From: CAYUWG01 sp964448285
Lineage (GTDB): Bacteria; Bacteroidota; Ignavibacteria; SZUA-365
Reading direction: 5' to 3'
Assembly: GCA_964448285.1 (NCBI GenBank)
Contig: CAYUWG010000071.1
Location: forward strand, 1 to 18,526
Length of the DNA stretch: 18,526 bases
This document shows positions 6,580-13,102 of this stretch, one piece after another (the stretch's first letter is position 1; every line of letters begins with the position of its first letter). The notes under the pieces were generated by a model. The model saw only the letters and a list, made by a program, of their open reading frames with translations. It was not told where the DNA came from and searched no databases. Both the position numbers and the translations under genes were made by a program.

Positions 6580-8130
6580 ATGCCAAGCGAATTTAAAAAT
6601 GAACCTATCGTCGATTACAGCAAAGTGGGGAACATCAGGAAGATGAATGATGCTCTTGTCGCCGTGAATAAAAAACTCGGGAAGAAATACCCGCTGCTCG
6701 TCGGCGGAAAGAAAATCATGACCGACGACGTCATCATCTCATCGAACCCGGCGAATCCGTCGGAGCGAATCGGTCTCTTTTCCAAAGCGACGAAGGAGAT
6801 TGCAGACAAAGCGTTAACTGCTGCGCTGAAGAAGTTTGAAGAGTGGAAGAACGTACCGGCTAAGCAGCGCGCCGAAGTACTCTTCAAAGGCGCGAAAATC
6901 ATGCGCCGCCGGCGATTCGAGATCAACGCGTGGATGGTGAAGGAAGTCGGAAAGAACTACACGGAAGCCGATGCCGACACCGCCGAAGCGATCGACTTCC
7001 TCGAATTCTATGGACGTGAAATGCTGCGGCTTGCGGGCAAGCAGCCGTTGACTCCGGTCCCCGGAGAAACAAATGAACTCACCTACATTCCACTTGGCGT
7101 CGGGCTGGTGATTCCCCCGTGGAATTTTCCGTTCGCCATCATGTCCGGTATGACGACGGCGGCTCTCGTCGCGGGCAACACCGTGCTGCTCAAGCCTTCG
7201 AGCGACTCGCCGATGATGGCGTGGCTGCTCATGGAAATCCTCGAAGAAGCCGGCCTGCCGAAAGGCGTCGTCAGTTTCATTCCCGGTCCGGGCGGTTCCG
7301 TCGGCGATTATCTCGTCGGACATCCGAAGGTGCGCTTCATCGCATTCACCGGTTCTATGGAAGTGGGTCTGCATATAAACGAAGTCGCCGCGAAGAAGGC
7401 AGACGGGCAAATCTGGATCAAGCGCGTCGTAGCGGAAATGGGCGGCAAGGATTCCATCGTCGTGGATGAAGGCGTCGATCTCGATGAAGCGGTGAAGGGC
7501 ACGATCGCCTCGGCGTTCGGATTCCAGGGTCAGAAGTGCTCTGCCTGCAGCCGCGTTATCGTCCACTCGAAAGTCTATGACGAATTCGTTCGCAAGTTGG
7601 AAGAAGAAGGAAAGAAGATCGTGATCGGCAGTCCGGAAGAGAATTCCTTCATGGGGCCTGTCATCAACGAAAAGGCATTGCAGTCGATGGAACAGTACGT
7701 CGAAGCGGCGAAGCGGGATGGCGGTAAAGTCATCGTAGGCGGTAAGCGTGCATCGGAGAACGGATGGTTTCTCGAACCGACCATCGTCAGCGGCGTGAAA
7801 CCGAAGGATACCATCGCACAGGAGGAAATCTTCGGACCCGTCCTCGCCGTTATCAAAGCGAAGGACTTCGACGATGCGATGAAGATTGCGAACAACACGA
7901 TCTACGGTCTTACCGGAGCCGTGTATTCAAAAAACAAGAAACACCTTGAGCGTGCGCGCAACGAGTTCCACGTCGGGAATCTCTACTTCAATCGCAAGTG
8001 CACTGGCGCGCTCGTCGGCGGGCATCCATTCGGCGGTTTCAACATGAGCGGCACGGATAGCAAAGCCGGAGGACGTGACTATCTCCTCCTCTTCACACAA
8101 GCGAAGCTCGTTTCGGAGAAAGTGAAGTAA
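6580..8130 (+). CDS. rocA: L-glutamate gamma-semialdehyde dehydrogenase (1-pyrroline-5-carboxylate dehydrogenase)
   Basis: A 516-residue aldehyde dehydrogenase that oxidises glutamate-5-semialdehyde (open form of P5C) to glutamate with NAD(P)+, the last step of proline and arginine breakdown. The N-terminus 'FKNEPIVDYS' and the 'SSNPANPSERIG' and 'EADADTAEAIDFLEFYGREM' (129-148) stretches match the RocA/PruA branch and not general ALDHs; the length also fits (RocA is about 515). Catalytic residues are visible: Asn182 in 'PPWNFPF', Glu286 in 'VAEMGGKDS' and Cys320 in 'GFQGQKCSACSR'. 'EEIFGPVLAV' (415-424) is the NAD-fold signature. No proline dehydrogenase gene is in the window. The start 42 nt after the hydratase gene allows co-transcription or its own promoter. 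Confidence 0.92.
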   Translation: MPSEFKNEPIVDYSKVGNIRKMNDALVAVNKKLGKKYPLLVGGKKIMTDDVIISSNPANPSERIGLFSKATKEIADKALTAALKKFEEWKNVPAKQRAEVLFKGAKIMRRRRFEINAWMVKEVGKNYTEADADTAEAIDFLEFYGREMLRLAGKQPLTPVPGETNELTYIPLGVGLVIPPWNFPFAIMSGMTTAALVAGNTVLLKPSSDSPMMAWLLMEILEEAGLPKGVVSFIPGPGGSVGDYLVGHPKVRFIAFTGSMEVGLHINEVAAKKADGQIWIKRVVAEMGGKDSIVVDEGVDLDEAVKGTIASAFGFQGQKCSACSRVIVHSKVYDEFVRKLEEEGKKIVIGSPEENSFMGPVINEKALQSMEQYVEAAKRDGGKVIVGGKRASENGWFLEPTIVSGVKPKDTIAQEEIFGPVLAVIKAKDFDDAMKIANNTIYGLTGAVYSKNKKHLERARNEFHVGNLYFNRKCTGALVGGHPFGGFNMSGTDSKAGGRDYLLLFTQAKLVSEKVK

Positions 8131-8168
8131 AAGACATTCGTCTTCCGGAATTCATTGTCGAGATACTA

Positions 8169-8289
8169 TCAAGCTTGGGATAAGAGGCTGGATGTATGTA
8201 TGGAGTCAGAAAGGTGAAGGAGTTAATCCCGCTTGACTTTTGGGAAAAATCAGGCCATTTTCAATTCGTATTCTGACCGAATACGGAAT
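8169..8289 (+). promoter_or_regulatory. Candidate promoter with two inverted repeats upstream of the Yip1-family gene
   Basis: The 217-nt gap before the Yip1-family gene holds two inverted repeats around a possible promoter. Repeat one: TCAAGC-TT-GGGAT (8169-8181) pairs with ATCCC-GCTTGA (8226-8236), 11 bp with a 2-nt bulge and a 44-nt loop. Repeat two: CGTATTC (8267-8273) and GAATACG (8279-8285) are exact 7-nt arms with a 5-nt loop, extendable to 8264-8289 with one bulged base. A possible -35 TTGACT (8233-8238) overlaps the right arm of repeat one, and a poor -10 CATTTT (8256-8261) follows after 17 nt. The repeats are directly visible; the promoter and operator reading is inference. Confidence 0.35.
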
Positions 8290-8347
8290 CACGCACAGAA
8301 TCCTTCGTCTATCCTTTCCATCCACTCAATCACTTTAAGGAGGTAGT

Positions 8348-8935
8348 ATGAGTCTTGTTGACAGAGCGAAAAACATCATCACATCACCGAAAACCGAATG
8401 GGCGGTAATCGGCGCTGAAGAAGCGAGTGTCGGCGGTGTCTTCACCGGCTACGTTATTCCGATGGCGCTTATCCCGGCAGTCGCGAACTTCATCGGCTAT
8501 GGATTCGTCGGCATTCTCGGGATGAGCGGTATTGAATGGGGTATCGCGCAAGGCATTCTCTCTTTTCTCACAACGATGCTGGCAGTCTTTCTTGCGGCAT
8601 TCGTCATCGATCTTCTCGCGGCTTCGTTCGGGTCGCAGAAAAACTTAGGCCGGGCGATGCAACTCGTCGCATACTCCTATACGCCTTCCTGGGTGGGCGG
8701 TATTCTCGGCATCTATCCTCCGCTCGCATTTTTGGGAATGCTCTTCGGCCTCTACGGCATCTATCTCATGTACTTAGGCTTCCCGCATACGATGCAGACG
8801 CCGCAGGACAAGGTTGTCATTTACATGATCGTCGCCGTCGTGGTGCTTGTCATCGTCTATGCGATACTTGCAGCAGTATTGACCGGAATCATCTTCGGTA
8901 TCTTCGGCCTCACGATGCTTTCGATGTTGGGATAG
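8348..8935 (+). CDS. Yip1-family integral membrane protein
   Basis: A 195-residue protein with the bacterial Yip1-domain pattern. A short cytoplasmic N-terminus ('MSLVDRAKNIITSPKTEWAV', with the characteristic 'P..EW' element) is followed by about five hydrophobic segments, near residues 28-55, 62-93, 105-128, 130-147 and 155-195. The polar 'SFGSQKNLGRAMQLVAYSYT' loop (93-112) with 'TPSW' is typical. A strong AAGGAGGT (8337-8344) lies just before ATG 8348. The molecular function of bacterial Yip1 proteins is not established. The gene stands alone, with its own leader and a hairpin after it, and converges on the minus-strand operon. Confidence 0.8.
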   Translation: MSLVDRAKNIITSPKTEWAVIGAEEASVGGVFTGYVIPMALIPAVANFIGYGFVGILGMSGIEWGIAQGILSFLTTMLAVFLAAFVIDLLAASFGSQKNLGRAMQLVAYSYTPSWVGGILGIYPPLAFLGMLFGLYGIYLMYLGFPHTMQTPQDKVVIYMIVAVVVLVIVYAILAAVLTGIIFGIFGLTMLSMLG

Positions 8936-8959
8936 CATTCCGAGCCGGTGGCTCTGGTA

Positions 8960-8994
8960 ATGGAACGGCCGGTGATCCGGCCGTTTCCATTTTC
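8960..8994 (+). terminator. Intrinsic terminator after the Yip1-family gene
   Basis: A GC-rich hairpin of about 13 bp: arms 8960-8972 and 8977-8990 (CGGCCGG against CCGGCCG at the core), a TGAT tetraloop and one bulged T on the right arm. It is followed by TTT at 8991-8993. It starts 25 nt after the stop of the plus-strand gene. The T tract is short. On the minus strand the hairpin is not followed by a T run, so it mainly serves the plus direction, though it could also block the convergent operon. Confidence 0.65.
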
Positions 8995-9006
8995 AGGCGG
9001 TCACGG

Positions 9007-9264
9007 TTATTGCGGAGTTTGCCTGTTTGCCTGCTGTGCATCCTTCAAGTCCTTTTCAAGCGGCCATTCGCTGAAGGCAAGGATGTACAGCATGATGATA
9101 TTGACTAATGGAATGAGTTGCAGGAGCGAGAGTGCACCGGATTGACCTGTCTTCTGATAGATCTTCCAGTATGGGATGATCTGAATGACGATCATAACGA
9201 TGACGATGACGAAGATTACAGTGAGAAGAGCGAAAACATCTCCAAAACCGGGTTGTACGTCCAT
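9007..9264 (-). CDS. Small integral membrane protein, function unknown (85 aa)
   Basis: An 85-residue protein with two hydrophobic segments: residues 11-31 (very Ile/Val-rich) and about 44-63. Between them is 'PYWKIYQKTGQSGALSLLQL', and after it 'IPLVNIIMLYILAFSEWP'. This pattern (aromatic-x-I-x-x-K-x-G-x-x-G, then P-L-V-N-I) recurs in small uncharacterised bacterial membrane proteins related to the DUF5684 type; that link is from memory and tentative. The C-terminus is short, charged and Gln-rich. ATG at 9264 has a GGAG 6 nt upstream (9271-9274 on the plus strand). It starts 30 nt after the GT-C-like gene and is probably the last gene of the four-gene minus-strand operon. Confidence 0.75.
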   Translation of the reverse strand: MDVQPGFGDVFALLTVIFVIVIVMIVIQIIPYWKIYQKTGQSGALSLLQLIPLVNIIMLYILAFSEWPLEKDLKDAQQANRQTPQ

Positions 9265-9294
9265 GATGATCTCCTTTATTGGTGAATGAACAGT

Positions 9295-11127
9295 TCAGGG
9301 CGAGTTTACTTGTTTGCGCATTGAATCGCTAATGCTTCCCTTGTAGCGAAGCTCCGATACGCGTACGATGGGATAGGCATTACCCGCAATGCGATTGGCG
9401 TTCTTCCAGATCGTTGAATCGAAGCGCGCTTCATAGATGGGATGCAGCGAGAAGAGGTTCTGCCGTCCGAATCCCATGCGTTCGCTGAGAGGTTCGACCT
9501 CATGTTCTTCTGAGAAGAGGTGAATCATTGCGACGTGTGTCGGTCTCCTTCTTTCGAGAAATGCGTCGATGTCTTGTTTTTCCAAATACGGCAACGACGC
9601 GTTGTCGATGAGGCTGCCGATGTCCACGATTCGCCTCCCGCTGAAGTACCCAAGCGCGCCGATATCGAACGCCGCAACGACGGCTTTTTCGGGGAGTTCT
9701 CTTTCGATCCAGCGGGAGGTGGCCACGTGCGTTCGGTTGATGTGATGAACGCCATCCACATACGCATCGCGCCAGGAAGAAAAAGAAATGGCGCCAATCC
9801 AGAGAGCGAGCGTGATAACGGAGAAGCGAATCGCTGCATCGATTCTATTCAACGGCAGTTCCGCTTTTCGCAACGAAAGCGCGATCAACATGATCGGCAG
9901 AGCGATGTTCATCGGTTGATACCGTCCTGCGTGTCCCGGGTAAGGAATGAAAACAGCGTAGGCAAGATTGTGAGCAATGATCCATACGAAGAAGTATTTC
10001 CACTCCGCAGGAATTCGATTCGGGAGTGGTTGATCGCTTATCCAAAGGACAACCCGGCTCGTGAGCGCCATGAGCAGAGTCCCGACTCCCGCAACGTGTA
10101 TGCGTTCGGTAGAAAACGTTGAACTGCTGACCTTCACAACGGGAAAGATGTCTGGAGCGATGATGAGTACGAAACCGATAGCCGCGATCGCAAGCGTTAT
10201 TCCATCGAAAAGGAGACGGGTTGCTTTTTCCGTCAGGAGACGAAGCTTGCCTGCGTATCCAAGAAAAATGCCGGCAAGCGTTCCAAGCAGTGCGGAGGAT
10301 ACCATCGAGTCAAAGAAGTTTATCCCAAGAACGACCATACGGAGCCATCGAAAGGCAATGGAAGCAGCGTGCGAAACGATATCGATTGGAGAAAACGAAA
10401 CGGCTGTACTCGAACGGGCTAACCAGCGTCGGCCAGCCAACGTGCTTGTCCAGAGAGATCCTGTGATGGAATAATTCCAAACGATATACGCAAGCACGCC
10501 AAGAATGAGCGACGATGCGAACAGCGCAAGTGTTCTTCTGTCTCCTTTTCTTCTGAATAGCAAGAACGACAGAATCAATCCTAAGATGATCCCCTCAGGC
10601 CTGATGAGAATGAGCACTCCGCAAAAAATTCCTGACAGAACATGGCGATGTCGCGCATGAGAGTCCCATGCAGCGAGGGCAACACCGAGAAACAACGTCG
10701 TTTCCATACCTGAGAGCGACCACCAGAGCACGACACCGGAAAGGAGAAAGAGAATTGCGCTGAGAAACGCGATGCCGTCTGATTCCATCGTCTGCTGAAC
10801 GAACCGGAAGAAGAAGTGCGTGCAGAACCAGAGCGAGAGTATTCCAAGGACAAGTGCGCCGGTGACGACGTCGCCGCTGATGGAATGTGCTGCTGCGAGC
10901 GCCAGTGTCCAGAACAGGCTCGTCGTGCCGGTGCTTGGCTCACCCGCATTGAACGCGAATTCTCCGTGTTCGGAAAAATTCCTCGCATACGTTGCATGGA
11001 TCCATGCGTCATCGAGCGGAAAACCGGTTTCGACGAAACGATCTTGAAGCGTGGTCAGATAGATGGTCGATGCAGCGAGCGTGCAAGCGAAAACGATGAG
11101 CGGGAGATATGCGTTGAACCGCTTCAC
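9295..11127 (-). CDS. Polytopic membrane protein, GT-C glycosyltransferase-like
   Basis: A 610-residue protein with about eleven hydrophobic segments and a soluble C-terminal domain of about 170 residues. The first external loop holds 'TGFPLDDAWIHATYARNFSE' (residues 34-53) and 'GEPSTGTTSLFWTLAL' (62-77). An acidic pair (Asp39-Asp40) in loop one, followed by a substrate-loop 'NPGE..G.T...W' pattern, is the mark of GT-C enzymes that use lipid-linked sugars on the outer face of the membrane (ArnT/PMT-like superfamily). The soluble tail contains 'AAFDIGALGYFSGRRIVDIG', also seen in such proteins. Donor and acceptor are unknown. The start is GTG 11127 with a weak Shine-Dalgarno, 9 nt after the ABC-2 permease gene, so it is co-transcribed with the exporter. 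The fold is likely; the enzymatic role is inference. Confidence 0.75.
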   Translation of the reverse strand: MKRFNAYLPLIVFACTLAASTIYLTTLQDRFVETGFPLDDAWIHATYARNFSEHGEFAFNAGEPSTGTTSLFWTLALAAAHSISGDVVTGALVLGILSLWFCTHFFFRFVQQTMESDGIAFLSAILFLLSGVVLWWSLSGMETTLFLGVALAAWDSHARHRHVLSGIFCGVLILIRPEGIILGLILSFLLFRRKGDRRTLALFASSLILGVLAYIVWNYSITGSLWTSTLAGRRWLARSSTAVSFSPIDIVSHAASIAFRWLRMVVLGINFFDSMVSSALLGTLAGIFLGYAGKLRLLTEKATRLLFDGITLAIAAIGFVLIIAPDIFPVVKVSSSTFSTERIHVAGVGTLLMALTSRVVLWISDQPLPNRIPAEWKYFFVWIIAHNLAYAVFIPYPGHAGRYQPMNIALPIMLIALSLRKAELPLNRIDAAIRFSVITLALWIGAISFSSWRDAYVDGVHHINRTHVATSRWIERELPEKAVVAAFDIGALGYFSGRRIVDIGSLIDNASLPYLEKQDIDAFLERRRPTHVAMIHLFSEEHEVEPLSERMGFGRQNLFSLHPIYEARFDSTIWKNANRIAGNAYPIVRVSELRYKGSISDSMRKQVNSP

Positions 11128-11136
11128 GCGCGTGTC

Positions 11137-11955
11137 TCAGAAATCCTTGCGTTGCATCAGGCGGAACGTGAGCGCAAAGATGACGAGTGAAAACGACGCT
11201 CCCGTCCAGATCGGCATCCAATCGATCGGCTTGTGCAGAACGAGATTCGCGGCGATGTCCCCGATCAGTCCCGGCTTCGGAAGGATGTAGAAAATCGCAT
11301 CGATCACGCCGCGTACGGCTTCAGAGGAAATGAAAGAGTAGAGGAACAGCTCACGGCTCGAAAGAATCGGACTGATGATGTAAAGGAAAGCATAGATGAG
11401 AATGATCGATAATGCAGAACTCCTCGTCGTTACGCCAAGCAGCATCATGACCGCGTACAATACGAGAAACGAAAACGTGATCGGAAACACGACGAGGAGA
11501 AACGGTGGGTTCCAATAGCCCGATCGAATCGATATGATCAGCCACATTCCGAGGACGTAGTACGCGATGTTGAGAAAGACGATGAGCGCGCTTCCGATGA
11601 GTTTTCCGAACAGCAACTGATTGCGTGAAACGGGTTTGGAAAGGATGAGGTCGATGGAGCCTTTCTCTAAGGCATTCGGAATGACGCCCGCGGTTGCGAA
11701 AACGGAAAGGAATAATGCGGCTAAATACAAAAAGCCTGTGAGCAGGGCCTGGAGATGACGAACGATTTCTTCAATCGGAAGCATTGCCGCGTTTGCGGCT
11801 CCCTGTTGCGGAACGAGTGAGTTCAGGTCAACCGTGAAAGCGATCAAGAGCGCAATGAGGAGAAAGAAGTTCGAAAGAATGAAAAAGCCGATGATGCTTT
11901 TTCTCGCAATCCCTTCCCGAAACGTATCCTCGACGATGGCAAGCAGTGTCGTCAT
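11137..11955 (-). CDS. ABC-2 type transporter permease
   Basis: A 272-residue membrane protein with six hydrophobic segments, of the ABC-2 permease superfamily (NosY-like layout). The N-terminus 'LAIVEDTFREGIARKSIIGF' places an amphipathic element before TM1. A periplasmic stretch (about 46-70) follows. The diagnostic cytoplasmic loop 'EKGSIDLILSKPVSRNQLLF' (residues 117-136) then leads into 'GKLIGSALIVF'. The family exports lipids, polysaccharides, drugs or other substrates with a separate ATPase. The ATG at 11955 overlaps the stop of the ATPase gene by 4 nt (ATGA), showing translational coupling. The substrate cannot be deduced; the GT-C-like gene 9 nt downstream hints at a cell-surface role (inference). 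Confidence 0.9.
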   Translation of the reverse strand: MTTLLAIVEDTFREGIARKSIIGFFILSNFFLLIALLIAFTVDLNSLVPQQGAANAAMLPIEEIVRHLQALLTGFLYLAALFLSVFATAGVIPNALEKGSIDLILSKPVSRNQLLFGKLIGSALIVFLNIAYYVLGMWLIISIRSGYWNPPFLLVVFPITFSFLVLYAVMMLLGVTTRSSALSIILIYAFLYIISPILSSRELFLYSFISSEAVRGVIDAIFYILPKPGLIGDIAANLVLHKPIDWMPIWTGASFSLVIFALTFRLMQRKDF

Positions 11956-12875
11956 GACTCGCCCTTCAAAACCGTGATGAAGAAATCCTCCAACGTGCTC
12001 TTCTTCGAGGTTACGGATTCGATCAGCACACCGTGCGACCGCAGTTGGTCGATGATCGCGTTCAGCTCATCGACACCGGCGACCGTTGCCATGAGCGCTC
12101 CGTTCTCTTCCGCGATCGATGTTCGCGTGGCTTCCCATTGAATGCGAAGCGCGTCCGGAAGCGGTCCGTGAATGCCGATTGCAAATCGGTGTTTGTCTTC
12201 GGTCAGTTCTTTCACCGTACCTCCGCGCACGAATTTCCCATGATTCACGATCGCAACGCGGTCGCAGATCAGTTCGACTTCGGAGAGGAGATGGGAGTTG
12301 AGAAAAACCGTCCGCCCTTCGTTGCGGAGTCGCCCCAGAATTTCGCGGATCTCCTTTCGACCGACGGGATCGACGCCGTCGGTCGGTTCATCGAGGAAGA
12401 CGAGTTTCGGATCGTTGATCAGCGCTTGCGCAAGTCCGATGCGTTGCATCATGCCTTTCGAATACTTCCTGACTTTCACGGCATTCCATTTGGACATGCC
12501 GACAAGCGAGAGAACCTCCGAAATGCGTGTATCGAGTTGGTGCCCCGTGATGCCGCTCAGCTTTCCGAAATAACGAAGCACGCCCTCGCCCGTCAGGTAC
12601 GGCGGGTACCGGTGATTCTCGGGCAGATAGCCGATCGCGCGTTTCGTTTCCACGTCGCCAATCGGCTCTCCAAGGACGTTCGCCGTTCCTGAAGTTGGAA
12701 ACGCAATGGAAAGAAGGATCTTGATGAAGGTCGTTTTTCCTGCGCCGTTCGGTCCGAGTAGCCCAAAGATTTCGCCGCCCGATACGGACAAAGAAAAACC
12801 GGAAAGCGCGGTAATGGGTTGCTTGCTTCGCGACGAATAGATTTTTGTGATGTGCTCTGCGTGTATGGTCTGCAT
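11952..12875 (-). CDS. ABC-2 type transporter ATP-binding protein
   Basis: A 307-residue ABC ATPase (CcmA/NosF type) that powers the permease encoded next to it. All key motifs are intact: Walker A 'GPNGAGKTT' (41-49), signature 'YSKGMMQRIGLAQAL' (138-152), Walker B 'LVFLDEPTDGVDP' (158-170) and switch His195 in 'NSHLLSEVE'. The C-terminal extension ends in 'KSTLEDFFITVLKG', typical of exporter ATPases of this group. I chose ATG 12875 because the longer frame begins with TTG 12890 and neither has a good Shine-Dalgarno; the upstream TTG would add only 'LRLLL'. It is the first gene of the minus-strand operon. Its upstream region contains a large hairpin (12914-12954). Confidence 0.92.
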   Translation of the reverse strand: MQTIHAEHITKIYSSRSKQPITALSGFSLSVSGGEIFGLLGPNGAGKTTFIKILLSIAFPTSGTANVLGEPIGDVETKRAIGYLPENHRYPPYLTGEGVLRYFGKLSGITGHQLDTRISEVLSLVGMSKWNAVKVRKYSKGMMQRIGLAQALINDPKLVFLDEPTDGVDPVGRKEIREILGRLRNEGRTVFLNSHLLSEVELICDRVAIVNHGKFVRGGTVKELTEDKHRFAIGIHGPLPDALRIQWEATRTSIAEENGALMATVAGVDELNAIIDQLRSHGVLIESVTSKKSTLEDFFITVLKGES

Positions 12876-12913
12876 GAGAAGCAGTCGCAAGATAGACGAA
12901 GAGGCATGAAGGA

Positions 12914-12954
12914 AAAAGAAGCGAACATCCGATGCGAGATGTCGCGCTTCTTTT
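12914..12954. repeat. Symmetric hairpin between the exporter operon and the tRNA gene (terminator-like on both strands)
   Basis: AAAAGAAGCG (12914-12923) pairs exactly with CGCTTCTTTT (12945-12954). After an internal loop, ACATC (12925-12929) pairs with GATGT (12938-12942) around an 8-nt loop, about 15 bp in all. Because the outer arms are A-rich and T-rich, the hairpin ends in a T run on either strand. It lies between divergent genes, 38 nt upstream of the ATPase start and 4 nt before the -35 box of the tRNA promoter. It could be a terminator for antisense transcripts, an attenuator in the ATPase leader, or an insulator. Confidence 0.6.
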
Positions 12955-12958
12955 CAGG

Positions 12959-12987
12959 TTGGAAATCCTTCCGTACCGGCCTATAAT
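12959..12987 (+). promoter_or_regulatory. Sigma70-type promoter of tRNA-Ser (and probably folC)
   Basis: TTGGAA (12959-12964) and a perfect TATAAT (12982-12987) are separated by exactly 17 nt. Transcription would start near 12994, about 7 nt before the mature tRNA 5' end. This is the best promoter in the window. Confidence 0.8.
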
Positions 12988-13000
12988 TGTAGCCGTGTTC

Positions 13001-13082
13001 GGAGGGTTCGCATAATGGTATTGCAGCGGTCTTGAAAACCGCCGGGCGCAAGCCTGTGGGGGTTCGAGTCCCTCACCCTCCG
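13001..13082 (+). tRNA. tRNA-Ser (anticodon UGA)
   Basis: An 82-nt class II tRNA. The acceptor arms GGAGGGT (13001-13007) and ACCCTCC (13075-13081) pair over 7 bp, with G as the discriminator base at 13082. The D arm has a 3-bp GCA/TGC stem around the loop with GG. The anticodon stem GCGGT/ACCGC holds the loop CTTGAAA, so the anticodon is TGA, reading UCN serine codons. A long variable arm (GGGC-GCAA-GCCT) is present as expected for serine. The T arm GGGGG-TTCGAGT-CCCTC is normal with one G-T pair. The CCA end is not encoded (CAA follows the discriminator). Confidence 0.95.
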
Positions 13083-13102
13083 CAAACCTTTTTGGAAAAT
13101 CC

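Noticed and set aside
8131..8144. AAGAC-ATTC-GTCTT hairpin directly after the P5C dehydrogenase stop as a terminator
   Set aside because: Only 5 bp and not followed by a T tract.
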